Below, in pieces: positions 14,032-25,104 of a stretch of 64,000 bases of DNA (position 1 is its first letter; every line of letters starts with the position of its first letter). The stretch is from Todiramphus chloris collaris. Lineage: Eukaryota; Chordata; Aves; Coraciiformes; Alcedinidae. The position numbers were made by a program, and so were the translations under genes. Under the pieces are notes generated by a model that saw only the letters and a program-made list of their open reading frames with translations, made no database searches and was not told the origin of the DNA. The stretch is taken from contig JANVCC010000077.1 in NCBI GenBank assembly GCA_025345505.1, forward strand, positions 7,235,669 to 7,299,668, written 5' to 3'.

Positions 14032-14060
14032 AAAAAACAAACAAACAAACAAAACAACAA
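14032..14060. repeat. (CAAA)n short tandem repeat
   Basis: A run of A-rich CAAA units (about four clean copies, flanked by imperfect ones) lies inside a TRUB1 intron. Seen directly; a minor slippage-prone repeat. Confidence 0.8.
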
Positions 14061-15013
14061 TAGGTACCTGGTTCCTTAGCAACTCTACAGGTCCCCCACT
14101 GTGGTACCTGGTAATGTGTACATGAAATATCTTTAAGTAGCATGATGAAAAAGTAGTCTGAATTCCATCTCTCACCGCCAGTCTCCTTTCTTCTGCAGAT
14201 TTTCACTTTGCACAAGGCAGGCAAGTGTGAGTTTCTTGTCCACATTAACCTTACGGATAAATAGTATTACTTACTAGGTAATGTTATTCAGAGATGTTGG
14301 AACATTTGTTTCTGCTTCAGGATCCAGTTCTAAGTCTCTCTAAGCTTGTGAAGGTCTGAGCATCCACATGGTTTTAGAGTCGCTGTCACTTCATGATGGT
14401 CAGAGAAAACACTTTCTTGGTTTCAGAAAACGGGATGGTGTGGTTCTTCTGTGGTGAGCAGTAGTTGCTCATATAAAAACAGTGAAATACCATTTCCAGT
14501 AGATGAAACTCTTGTGGTCAGTTAATTAAAAAAACCCCACCTGTTTCTTGAACACTAGTGTCGCTTTTTTATTTTGTATTGTTTACTGCAGATTGAATTT
14601 GGAGTGTTGTTTTCATGTGGGTTTCTTTCACTGGCAGCTCTTGTTATAGTAGTTCCCACCTCTGCACTATATCCTCTGTTATGATGGTTTATCTTTTGTT
14701 AGGCTGTGTGCCGGGGGAACTGAATTGGGTTAAAAATAGCCCCTTTTTTGCGTTGCTTGTTTTTTTAAACTTGGATCAGTTGCATGATCCAGTTCATCAT
14801 GAGGTCTCATGAAGAGCAGTATTGGGGCAGTGCAGTTTTGGGTGCTGAACAAACTTACCTTTTTCTGAAGCTGATGACTGAAAGAAATACTCACTGAATT
14901 TGCTGCAGTTGTTTTCCATGTTGGTGCAAATCATTCAGAGCTGAATTCTTCAGAAAGAAGAAAGAAAGAACATGAATATTCCTTTTTCTCTATGCTACAT
15001 ATGTATTTTGTAT

Positions 15014-15043
15014 TTCCTTCCTTCCTTCCTTACTTCCTTCCTT
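15014..15043. repeat. (TTCC)n short tandem repeat
   Basis: TTCC units run for about 30 bases, with one interruption (TTAC) near the middle. It lies inside a TRUB1 intron. An imperfect tetranucleotide microsatellite. Confidence 0.85.
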
Positions 15044-18000
15044 ATCCAGGATTGGGCCTTAGTGCAGAGAAAGGGCTGCAAAACCAGCTTGCAAGATATA
15101 TGAAACTCTTCTTGAATGACTTCCCTGGACCACAAGAGGAAAGTGCCTGCAGAAAGTTGCCAGCTATATTAACTGTAGGGAAGTGTTACATTTCAGTCCT
15201 CAGTGTCCCAAGCCAGCAGTTCCGAAAGCAAACTGTTGTGTATCACAGTTAGTTGCAATGAAAAGATGTACTGAAGGGAGCTCCTTGGCTTTAGCTCCTT
15301 CAACTTCTCATAGTTTTTTTGTTTGTTTCTTATCAGACGAATTTGCATTTCCATGTGAAATTAGGTTATGGTTTCATACAGCTCCCACACTGTAGATGCT
15401 GACTTTGGAAGCAAGCAGCATTCAGCATTCCTCTGATGCTTTCTTGAGCACCTTGATGTTTGTAGCACTTACTTTAAAATGTTTGTAACTATGCACATGA
15501 ATGTGCATTCTGAAACCTGCTGTATCCCATCTGCCTGAAGACTATATTCATACGTGGAGAGAGCAAAACTCATGAGGATTTTCTGCAGGTCTCTGCTGAG
15601 TATGCTGAAATACATGTTTAATAAGGCTACATGAATAATTTGAAAAAAAAAAAAGTAGTCCTTTCAGCATTTAGCTTGTCTGTTTGCAAAGAATTAGTGC
15701 TGGGCCAGATTGAGTCGAGGCCATCTGCTATAGTTCTGTTGGACTGTCGTGGATAATTCTTGTATTCTGTTTTGGTGTAGTTTGTTAACAAGCACAGAGC
15801 AGTGTCACCCTTCAATGGGTGTGTCTGGAGGTTGTGGCACAGTTAGCACCTTTTCATTTGATAGCTTTAACTTCCGTTATGATTATGGCAGGATGATCAG
15901 TCAACAATGTTCAGAAGCACAACTGTTCTTAAAAGTTTTCATGTTGGAAGCTAATAGGCTCGTTTTCAGTGTTTTTAGAAGCACTGGTGCATTCACTTTT
16001 GGGTGCTTTGGGATGCTGGTAGAATTGTAAGGAATAGTCCACTGGAAGACACAGCCTGTGCAGAGATCATGTAACACCAGTGGCAGCTTAAGGGCTTAGG
16101 AAGAAAGTTAAAAACCAGCGTTGAGTTCAGTGTATTGTAAATAGCGCACTCACAGAGCAGGTACCATCGTTTTGTTCCTAGCCAAGGCTGTCATTACTCC
16201 AGAGAGCTGGATGCAATTACCCCATGGGCCAAACCTCAGCAGTCCTCACTGAAATCATTCTGAAACAGGGTGGCAGGCACCACATCCCTTCATAAAAGGG
16301 CAAAGAGTTTAAGTCCAGCTTCTAGCAAAAACTTGTACTCTGCGATGTAACAGATGAGGATATTGGGAGGAGTAGGCTAACTTTGGGTAGCAAGGGCAGT
16401 TAGGATCTGTGGCAGGTGTGTCCCACAGAAACATCTCACAACTCTTTAAGGAAGCAGAGAAGGGAAGTCAAATGGGGAGAAAGTTTTGGCACTGTTGATG
16501 CTAATTTGCATTTATGTGTGTGTTTATATTTCATGCTTGATGGAGAGTGGAGTCCAAATGCTTCTCTAAACTTCCTACCAAGCAAGCTGTTAACCTACTA
16601 AACCGAGGCTCATGGTCAGGTGAGGGAGATCTGTGGGCCTGAGGCCTAAAAGATGTTTCTTCTGGGCAGCATCACTGCATTCCCCCCACCTCTGCTGTGG
16701 TTGTAATGACTGTGGGAGCTGAAAGGAGGTGAAGGAGCTGGTTCCTGGTGTGCCCTGCAGAGCCATGAGTCCAATCTGATGCCTCTGACAAATACACAGT
16801 TTACGTATAGTGAAACTGTTTGTTTGGGACCAGATGAATAGGGCATTCCATTGACTGAGAGCTGTGTGAAAGCTCCACCAGCTTGTCTGTTGGTCTAGGA
16901 GCAGGCAAGAATCCAGTATAGTCCATTAGCACAAAGACAGCATGTGCTGGAAAGAAAAACCCCACATGTGTTGAAGTTTTCAGAATGTAATAATAACTAG
17001 CTTGTGCTGTGATGTATCACAGAAGACAAATGTATTTTATTCTGGATCTTAGCAAATTCGTGTGTAAATATTTACTTTGATAACACACCACACAACTTTG
17101 CTTGTTAATGGCTTATGCATAATTCCTCACATGGGGAGTTGTTGGTTTTTTCTGGAGATAGAGATTGCCTATAGCATGAGTGATTTCCTCAGAGGCTAGA
17201 TGTAACCCCTCAACCAGGGGACTATGAGATCAGAGCAGAACTGAACCCAGGTGTCTCATGGAATGCCCTAGCTACAAATTCAGTTCATGGGGTGAAAACT
17301 GAAAGAGAACCCCAAGTGACACTGATGCTTAGATCTCAAATATTAAATTCTAGCCTGAAGCAGCCTGGGGTTCAAAAGAAGACTGACAGGATCACAGCTG
17401 TAGAGCTGCAACAGGCTACCTTTCCATGTAGTTTTGTTGTGCTGTGTTAAACTAGAGTAATACAAACAAAACCAAGAAGATTGAAATAACAATGTAAAAA
17501 GCTCTTCAGAAGAGCAAGACTTACCATGCAATTGATTTAGTTGTTCCTGTCCTGTATTCTGAGGTACACTGATCTCTCTCAACATCCCTGACTGACTTTT
17601 GTGCCTTGCAACCTTGATGTTAATGAAACTTCTTGAGACAGCTGCTAGGGCCTAGGAACACCATCTACTTTTTTGGTGTGCTTTGCAAAAGTGAGGTACC
17701 ACATTGCCATCTTCCAGAGCTGCTGTGAAAAGAAACCCCTTCTTTTTTACTTACAGCCTGAAGTACATCTGTTTTGCAAGGTTTGCAAGTAAAAGTCTGT
17801 TCCAAAACATAGCAAAGGCTCAGTAAATAAATTTGGTTGGTGTATGTTCCAGGGTGCTCTTGACTTAGAAGGGTGACACTAATTGAGCATAACTTATGAG
17901 AAACAAAATTAGTCAAGTCCTAGAAAGTAGAAAAGCACTAAAGTGCATTGTGATTACAGATCTTATGTTTATACTTTTTAAATAAATTGGGGATGAATGT

Positions 18001-18734
18001 CATCTCTGTCAAATAGTATTTCAAAGGAGCAATGCAATCAGCTACTTAGGTTATAGCCATCTAATAAAAGTGGGACAGATCTGTATGTGTATTCTTAAAA
18101 GAGAATAGGTTGCCTAAAGCAGCTATCTTTCTTTTACAGGATTTCATTGGTAAAATTACCTTCCTTAATATAGATCAATACCCTGCTGTGCATTTTCAGG
18201 TTATTTGTTTGATACAGAAGTTTGATGTGTTGTTCCAAATGCAGCCTTTTTCTTCACTAGAAAAAAACCCCACGGTGCTTTTGTTGTATACTAATCTGTT
18301 CTAATTTTTCCCCACAGTTAGGTATTCTTAAAGAGAACTTGCCAAGGTTAGATGATAATTTTATTCTTTTTGTTCCTTTAACAAAAATTAGAATAGGATA
18401 TTTTTTGTAGTTATTGCATAGTTCCCAAGAATTTACAGTCCTGAGAGAAATCGTGAAAGGAAACTGAGTATATTGGGATTTCTGCCCTTCTGAAACCAAC
18501 CAGACTGTCTTCATCACCTTGGACAGTTCATTCCACTCTTTTTGAGATAATTCACACTTCCTCCTACAACATTCTGGTTTTTATCTCTTTTCTTTGGTAT
18601 TTTTCACCCAATCTAAATTCAGACCAGAGGGAATTCTTCTGTGTGTCTGTTTGCAGGACGTGATTGATGCCACTAGTGCCATGTGAATAATCAATGCTAA
18701 CATACTTACTGTTCTTTTTTTTTTTTTTATCCAG

Positions 18735-18807
18735 ACCAGATAACAAAAGGAGATCTTGAAAATGTGCTGAAAAAGTTCACAGGGGACATAATGCAGGTTC
18801 CTCCACT
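18735..18807 (+). CDS. TRUB1: TRUB1 pseudouridine synthase, internal coding exon 3 of 6 visible
   Basis: The exon lies between an acceptor with a long T tract (CCAG ending at 18734) and a consensus donor GTAAGT at 18808. It completes the split aspartate codon and encodes DQITKGDLENVLKKFTGDIM then QVPP, ending with two bases of a leucine codon. The sequence matches the TruB segment where a helix (xxIxxxLxxFxG) is followed by I-x-Q-x-PP, a conserved turn that precedes the active-site YSAxK motif in the next exon. The length of 73 bases keeps the frame. Confidence 0.95.
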
Positions 18808-20137
18808 GTAAGTTCCACTGTATTCAGACACTCTTGGCAGTTGTGTTCTGCTGTCAGGACTCACCAACAGAAGTCAGTTCTCTCTGAAATAGGAAGATAC
18901 GTTTTGGCAAGAGGACAGAGGCAAAGCAGACTTAGGAGCTTAACATTTACAAGTGCAGGTCATGCCTGTTTGAACATCAAGCACAAATGCTAACCTGGAG
19001 CCTGTATTCTTGGGGTTTTTTTTAAGGCTAAATGTAAAGTAGCAAAGCAATCTTACACAGCTTTGCAGAGCTTGGTGGCTTCTATCCTGTCTTCCAATTA
19101 GAAACCAAAGCTCTGAGTCTTTCATTTTAGTTGTGGGGTAAGAGGAGGCTTACAGACACCTGCATGGAAGTGCCTTAAATGGCTTCAAATTAGTTTTCTG
19201 AAAACATAAGAGCATGAATGAGTTGTAAGTGACTGAGCTTCCACAGATGAACAATTTTCTTCTAGTCAGGTGAGCCTTAGTAGCTGGCAGTGTGCGAGCA
19301 CTTAGCTTGTGACAGATGGCTTTTATGGTGATTTAATCTAACATGATTTCCTTTGCATTTGCAATGGGTCAGTTACTGTGGTTCCAGTGTGAGCGCTGTA
19401 AGGTCAGTAACTCAGTAGGTGTTCTGCTTTGTGTGACCCATTTCAAATTGCCCTCTGCTAATTTGAGCAAGATCTTTTTTGATTTTTTTTTTTTTTTGTA
19501 TGATCATGTTTCTGTCAAGACCAAAGTTAAAGCTTTGGGTAAAGCTTCATGCAATCAGTGAAATTAATTTTTTGGTTGTTGTTATTCTATAGTGGTCCCC
19601 TAAACACCCTAAAAGTATAACTTGGCTAAATAACTTGGCAGCTGCTGTTTAGACCCTGGTGTTAGACAAGTAAGGGTGCAAGGCAGAATTACAGGAGTTG
19701 CCTGAGCAGCTCCCAGTGCTCAGGTCAACAGAACACTGAAGCTGAGTATGCCCTGCAGACTTCTGAAAGACAGTATGTTAGAGGCAGCTGAAAGTGTTGT
19801 GCCCCTTAAAGAAACCCTTTGTTTTCATTAACTATAAATTGAGTGATGAAACACTTTTCAATTTGTACAGCACGAGATAAATACGGGACCATCTCTTGTT
19901 TTCTAGCTTACATAGCTATGGGTGAATAAGATGATTCTGTGTCCAAGAGATTTCAGAAGCACTCACTAGCTCTTATTTGTTGGGTTTGTTTTGTTGGGGT
20001 TTTTTTTGTGAGCACTTGGAGAGGATTAGAAGGGTAAAATGTATCCTATTGTAGTACAATATTAACAGGATCTGGAGGATGGGAAGCTTGTTCTATTACA
20101 ACCGTATGACACACATTTTCATGCTCTATCTGATCAG
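18808..20137 (+). other. TRUB1: TRUB1 intron (1.3 kb)
   Basis: Consensus donor GTAAGT at 18808. The acceptor at 20136-20137 has a weak pyrimidine tract (TGCTCTATCTGATCAG), the poorest splice site in the visible gene. A T-rich run near 19483-19498 is the only low-complexity feature. No other gene or repeat was recognised. Confidence 0.88.
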
Positions 20138-20277
20138 CTATTCTGCTTTGAAGAAGGATGGAGAAAGGCTATCAACCCTGATGAAGAGAGGAGAAGCAGT
20201 TGAAGCAAAGCCTGCTCGGCCAGTAAGAGTGTACAGCCTCTCTCTCCAGCAGTTCCAACCACCACTGTTCACACTGG
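20138..20277 (+). CDS. TRUB1: TRUB1 pseudouridine synthase, internal coding exon 4 of 6 visible (active-site YSALK motif)
   Basis: The exon enters with the last base of a leucine codon, then reads [40 protein letters not shown] and PPLFTL, ending with one base of an aspartate codon before the donor GTAAAG at 20278. The Y-S-A-L-K block is the conserved TruB motif whose tyrosine packs on the target uridine and whose lysine lies near the active site. A-Y/L-x-x-x-R-x-G-E and R-x-V-x-V-Y/I are also family hallmarks. At 140 bases this is the second longest coding exon here. The assignment to TRUB1 rather than mitochondrial TRUB2 rests on the [25 protein letters not shown] pattern as I recall it from the vertebrate TRUB1 family. 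Confidence 0.96.
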
Positions 20278-21405
20278 GTAAAGGCCAGAGTTTATTACAC
20301 AGGATGATGCTTCCGGCTTGTTAGTGCTTATTTACACTCAGAATGGGAATAAGATAGTGAAATGGGTTTCATTTCCTTCAGCTGCTTGTTGTGGTGTGAG
20401 CCCATGTGCAGAGACTTTCACTTTGCAGTAAACCCACTGTATTTTGGTTTTAAGTTAAGCTGATTATGTATAATCTTTCTGTGAGGGAAAATTCTGAGAG
20501 GCTGGTCAGGGGATTATTTGCATCTGTCCATGATTTTGCAGCCTCCAGCTCGCTCCCCCTTTCTCTGGTCTGCTTGCTTTGCTTCCTGTCCTTTTGCCCA
20601 GGTGCCCAGGCGTGCTGTATCTCTCCCAAGGTGCAGCAAGGACCAGGATCAGTTACTGTCAGGCATCTTTCTCAACTGAGGATGCAGGATCTTATCCTTC
20701 CTTCTGTCACACATGAAGAAACTTGGGTAGTACATTAAGAAGCACATTAATAAATAAAACAGGAAGTGTATTGTCAATGTTTAATGCTACTGTGAGGCCA
20801 AGGCAATGGCTTGCATTGATCAGCTACCTAGTTGACCCCATAGTCCTCTGGTGTACCAGATGTTATATGAGGAGCAGGTATGAGTGACAGAACTCAGTGC
20901 TGGGTCACTTCAGCCCTCACTTTATGGTTGGGTGACGAGCAGCTGATCGCTGGCAGAGGGGGAAGAGGAGAGCTGAGAGAGCAGGGAAAGTTAAATGTGA
21001 ATTTTAAAATTTTAGTGGAGCTGCCTGTGTGCAGCATCTTAAAAGCATTGATAGTCAGTTTAGGCTATAATTGAAATATCTTGTTTTCATCTTTAGAAAT
21101 AGGATGCAACATTCTGAAACCTTTAAAATAAATAGGACTGAAGGATTTGTTAACATACGACAGCAAGTACTTAATTTCTAGTGAATTACTTCACTTGCCA
21201 TTGTATTTACTTTCTCTCCTGTCTATCTTAGCAATCTCACCTGCACATATGTTACAGAATGAATAATTGATGTTGCATCCTATAAATATTTCATCACTGG
21301 ATTGTTTGCTTAGTGCATTTTTACGTTTATGTGGGGGCATGGTTTCTATGTAAAGTAGATTTCACATTGCACTGGCAGTTTACCATGTCACTGTTAACAT
21401 TCCAG
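20278..21405 (+). other. TRUB1: TRUB1 intron (1.1 kb)
   Basis: Donor GTAAAG at 20278, acceptor CATTCCAG ending at 21405. Reading on past the donor gives an unrelated frame that stops within about 15 codons, which supports the exon end. No repeat or RNA gene was recognised in it. Confidence 0.9.
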
Positions 21406-21462
21406 ATGTTGAATGTGGTGGTGGCTTTTATGTCAGGAGCCTCGTCAGTGACATTGGCAAAG
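21406..21462 (+). CDS. TRUB1: TRUB1 pseudouridine synthase, internal coding exon 5 of 6 visible (GFYVRSL motif)
   Basis: A 57-base exon between acceptor TTCCAG (ends 21405) and donor GTAGGC at 21463. It completes an aspartate codon and reads VECGGGFYVRSLVSDIGK, ending with one base of a glutamate codon. The C-x-x-G-x-Y-[IV]-R-S-L-x-x-D-[IL]-G pattern is the TruB motif carrying the conserved arginine and leucine that contact the catalytic aspartate and the base. The phase (2 in, 1 out) fits both neighbouring exons. Confidence 0.96.
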
Positions 21463-21769
21463 GTAGGCATGAAAAAAACCCTGACAGTTTAAAGAATGAA
21501 TGTTTCTGTTTGTGGAAAAAAATTTGTCATTTTGTATATCTCCAGCAACTAGACCTGTGTGTTATTTAGCAGAATTGTAGTGCTGTCACTTGTTTTTTGT
21601 ATACTAAGGTATTTTCCTTGGGAGCATGGGGAAATGAAGGCTAAATAATTGCCAGAGGACCTTGGGGGCTGGGGAATAAAGATGGAACAAGTAAAAGCAC
21701 TGAGCAAAATAATACAAGGCAAGAAGGGGAATTTTTTTTCCCCCTCCTCCATATGTTAAAGCTAACTCA

Positions 21770-21803
21770 GTTTAAGAAGAAGACAGATACTGTCTTCTTA
21801 AAC
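21770..21803. repeat. Short near-perfect hairpin with 3-base bulge
   Basis: AGAAGACAG (ends 21786) pairs with CTGTCTTCT (starts 21790) around the 3-base loop ATA. The stem is 10 base pairs, then a 3-base bulge in the left arm (an extra repeat of the AGA unit), then four more pairs (GTTT with AAAC). It lies in the last coding intron of TRUB1. Possible origins are a template-switch mutation or chance. No evidence of RNA function is visible. Confidence 0.75.
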
Positions 21804-22130
21804 ATTATTCATCGCATTTTGAAAACAGATTGAGCAGAACATTACCATGCACATAATAAACTCTATCTGCTGGAAAGACCTCTACATTTTCTAGTGTTTT
21901 CTTTCTCCTTTACCTGAACTGTTAATGGTTCACAGGTTTGTCTCGTGCTCTATATCTATCAAACTGCATGATGGAGAACAGATAATTCGTTTCAAATTAA
22001 TTTTTTTTTAATGATACGTTTGCAGATCCAGAAAGCAAGTGATATGGGATAACCCTATGAATTTCAATGCTGTTATTTAGTAGCTTAGTCCTTTAATCAG
22101 ACCTTAGATCAGACATGTCCTTGATCAGAC

Positions 22131-22304
22131 ATTGGAATGGGCTGCCCAGGGAGGTGGTGGAGTCACTGTCCCTCGATGTGTTTAAAGAAAGGCTGGATGT
22201 GGCACTTAGTGACATGGTCTGGCCTATGTGGCGGTGTTGGGTCATAGGCTGGACTTGGTGATCTCAGAGGTCTTTTCCAGCCTCAGTAATTCTGTGATTC
22301 TGTA
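22131..22304 (+). mobile_element. CR1 non-LTR retrotransposon, 3'-end fragment
   Basis: The sequence begins at ATTGGAATGGGCTGCCCAGG and continues through GGAGGTGGTGGAGTCACTGT to the tail GGACTTGGTGATCTCAGAGG, ending in ATTCTGTGATTCTGT. This is the end of the second open reading frame plus the 3' UTR and the terminal octamer-like repeat of CR1, the dominant LINE of birds. The 5' truncation is typical of CR1. It is inserted in sense orientation in the last coding intron of TRUB1 and carries no functional protein. Confidence 0.93.
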
Positions 22305-22967
22305 ATAACAAACCAAGATAAAATCTGTCCTCAGCTGGTTCTGTTTCAAAAAAATTAAATGCAGTGGAAGTAGTCCTGAATCAGAAAGGATGAGAGAGAG
22401 GATGTTAGCATACTTGTGAGCTTACAAGTCACCTCTGGTTGCCATTATGTTTTGTAGCCCCTCATTATGTAATTCTGTCCTACTGGTATTTATTTAACAT
22501 AGCAAAGCATTTGTTTTGTATTTTTTATTTTTCCTTATCTTAAGTTTATATTATCCTGATAGGCAACACTGAATAAAAATGTTAAAATGTCAGAAGTTCT
22601 AAAGCCTCAAAGTCTGTGGGAAAAAAAGCACATGGTCTTTGAAATCACGTGTGAACACAGAATGTTCTGCTTACGTCTTTTGCCATTATTTCCTCTCTTT
22701 TCATTCTGATTTATAATCTGGAAAACATTTTGACAATTTTCTGTCAGATTTTGAACTCTCTACTATGTTGGAGATGTATTGAAATCAAAGGAATTCCTTG
22801 CCTCAAATTTAAAAAGATATAAATGGATGATAAATCTTCATGACCTTCCTTCTCAAACAAAGCAGAACAATGTAGAAGGCTACATGTATAAATACGCGTT
22901 AAGTGAGTTGCAGATAGTTAAACTTGACCATGCATATTTTCCAAATCCTCTTTTCTCCTTTTTGTAG

Positions 22968-23182
22968 AACTCTCTACCTGTGCCACTATGCAAGAGCTGA
23001 CCCGGACCAAACAAGGGCCATTTACACTAGAGGAGCATGCCCTTTATGAAGACAAATGGACAATTGATGAAATTGCACGATCCTTAGAGCATTGCACATC
23101 TCTTCTCCTGGGAGAGCCATCTCATAAAAAATTGAAGACAGAGCATCCTGGTGAAACTGCTCTGAGCTGTGAAGATAAGTGA
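22968..23182 (+). CDS. TRUB1: TRUB1 pseudouridine synthase, terminal coding exon with stop
   Basis: The exon follows TTTTTGTAG. It completes a glutamate codon and reads [40 protein letters not shown] and a polar tail, ending CEDK and TGA at 23180-23182. The L-x-R-T-[KR]-x-G-P-F block is the last conserved TruB core motif, and the acidic/lysine-rich C-terminus is variable in the family. Together the six exons give 206 codons, about the C-terminal 60 percent of a protein that is about 349 residues in human. As I recall the human protein, it extends roughly a dozen residues past the position of this stop, so the tail may be shorter here. There is no PUA domain, as expected for TRUB1. Confidence 0.96.
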
Positions 23183-23532
23183 TAAGTTGGGTCAAGGAAA
23201 AAGACTGAATGATTGAGACATTTTAAGATTGGATTGGGATTGTCTTGCCTCCTGTGTAAATTTACAAGTCTGTGCTGGGAAGGTGACAAAGTGCAGTGAA
23301 GAACAAATGGTTCTTTTGTTTTCTGGTGTTAGAACACATACTGAAAATATCCAGCGCTTGCTGTTTCCTGATCTGTTTATTTCCCTTCTTGCACTCTGTA
23401 AATGGGTCTGCCATTGATGTCAAATCTTGATACACTTTTGAAGAACTTGTGGGATGCAATATAGTTTCTGTTACCAATTCCTCAATAAAAACAAAACTCC
23501 AAACCTTAAGGTTTTGTAGAACGTGCTCCAAA

Positions 23533-23538
23533 AATAAA
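23533..23538 (+). promoter_or_regulatory. TRUB1: Candidate proximal polyadenylation signal AATAAA
   Basis: A canonical AATAAA lies 351 bases after the TRUB1 stop codon, with a second copy 49 bases before it at 23484. Downstream sequence is T-rich (TCTCTATTTTCTTTATAGCTTC). It is a plausible end for a short transcript form; use is unproven. Confidence 0.5.
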
Positions 23539-24835
23539 TCTCTATTTTCTTTATAGCTTCTAATTCATTCCTGAAATACCATGGTGACAAGACTGCAATA
23601 GCTTGAAGGATACAAGAATGTGGTGGGGCAGGTTGCTTTCTTGAAATCTGTTTCAGAAAATGCCCAATTAACTGTATTTTTTTCCTATGCAGATTGTTCT
23701 TTCAGTCAAATGTTAATCAGAACACATTAAATCTAGCTCTAGTCTGAAATACCAGCATGAGTCATTTTAAGTATAAACAATCCCTGAACATAACTGTGAT
23801 AACAAGTAGTGTGAAGAGTGCAGTCATCATTACAGGTGTACATACCTTGTTCTGATTCAACCTCCCAACTGGTGACCATCCATAATATAAAGTGTAGTTA
23901 ACTGTTGTGCCCTTCATAGGGCTTATGGAATTTACTTTTGCCATCTGTGGATCGAGTAGAAGGCTGATGTGCTTCTGGGCTTTGACTGATTTGACCCTGA
24001 CTACTTACATGGGCAACAGAGGGACCCACCATCAGGGATCCTTGATGAAACCATTTTAATTCATGGGGGCAGTGAGGGCCTGTTCCCCTGTTTGTGTAGT
24101 CAACAGAATTTAATGCCAGTGGTTATTTCTTACCATGGATTCCCTTGGGATTTTCAAAACGAACAAAAGACGCTGGTTTGAGAATGCTAAAAAGGCACCC
24201 TGGTTTGTTTCCATGTGTGTAATGGACTATCCTAAAAGGACTTCCTTATGTGTCCCTGTATTAATTGGTAGTGGCTCTGGTTTCCTCTTGTTATAATGAG
24301 TTTAAGCATGTGAGAGAAATCCCTGCTTTTGAAATTGTCACTGAACTGTCACCAAAGAGGTATGGACTGGCTGCTGCTGGCCAAGTGGCTCTAGCTTTGT
24401 ACAACTCCCGTGCCTTCAAGTTTTGGTTCTGGGCTGCAGGGACTTGACTCTCTTACTCCAAGTGACTGAATGCAGTAAACCCAAGATTTTGCCCTCATAT
24501 TAGGGTCTGTCTTTTACAGAGAGATAGGAAAATTTAATGACTCTGCGTTAATGGAATTGGTACCTTCTATGGTAAGTTATCTTGATAGCTAATTGCCTCT
24601 ACTGCTTAAAACAAGTTGTGGTTTATTCCCAACTTGACTTCAATCCCACATGCTGCGTTTTATGTGTTTGCACCTTACAAAAAACAATTGCTCTGTGTGC
24701 TGGTATTATGCGAAATGATCAAGTTCCAACCTTACTTTCAATCTAAGAAATGAAATAAATATCCTGCAGGATACCTTTCCAGACATCTGGAGAGTTTTTT
24801 GCTTTCTGTACAATAAGAAACTGAAGTCTGTGCAA

Positions 24836-24841
24836 AATAAA
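24836..24841 (+). promoter_or_regulatory. TRUB1: Candidate distal polyadenylation signal AATAAA
   Basis: A canonical AATAAA about 1.65 kb after the TRUB1 stop is followed within 30-45 bases by a T/G-rich element. A second hexamer lies at 24754. It would define a long 3' UTR form. Use is inferred only. Confidence 0.5.
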
Positions 24842-25104
24842 TGAAGCTTTTGTTATGAGGAAGGATAGAGTTTGTTTTATTGTTCAGTAAACAGTTTTCC
24901 TCTTTTGTGCATTTTATAAAGAGCTTAAGGGAAACGTTGAAAGTTTCTCAAGCAAATTGAAATGTTAGAGCACTTAATTTCAGAGATGGGAGAAAGGGAA
25001 TGTGTTCTGTAAGAGAACAGTGGGAGATTTTAGTTGTTTCTTTTTGGGGTACTTTGGATAGAAACAGAGAAGAAAGAGATTATTTCCTAAAGAAATCAAA
25101 TAAA

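Larger units (their letters stand above)
13340..18734 (+). other. TRUB1: TRUB1 intron (5.4 kb)
   Basis: The intron runs from GTGAGC to an acceptor with a 17-base run of T ending in ATCCAG at 18734. It holds a short CAAA tract at 14032-14060 and a TTCC-rich tract at 15014-15043. I see no CR1 copy, no RNA gene and no additional in-frame exon in it. Confidence 0.9.
21463..22967 (+). other. TRUB1: TRUB1 last coding intron (1.5 kb)
   Basis: Donor GTAGGC, acceptor TTTTTGTAG ending at 22967. The intron contains a compact hairpin at 21770-21803 and a CR1 3'-end fragment at 22131-22304. Its remaining sequence is ordinary AT-rich DNA. Confidence 0.9.
23183..25104 (+). other. TRUB1: Probable TRUB1 3' UTR and downstream flank
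   Basis: No coding sequence follows the stop codon. AATAAA hexamers occur at 23484-23489, 23533-23538, 24754-24759, 24836-24841 and 25099-25104. The one at 24836 is followed by a T/G-rich stretch (TTTGTTTTATTGTTCAG at 24871 onward), which suits a cleavage/polyadenylation site. The proximal pair would give a 3' UTR of about 0.35 kb and the distal ones about 1.6 to 1.9 kb. Which are used cannot be told from sequence. No repeats were recognised in this stretch. Confidence 0.65.

Noticed and set aside
20079..20324. 81-codon open frame containing the TRUB1 YSALK segment, read as a stand-alone small protein
   Set aside because: The family similarity starts exactly at the acceptor (20138) and ends at the donor (20277); the flanking codons are intron.
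21620..21690. Possible MIR-like core in a TRUB1 intron
   Set aside because: Only a loose likeness around GGGGAAATGAAGGCTAAATAATTG; no tRNA-like head and no consistent order of blocks.
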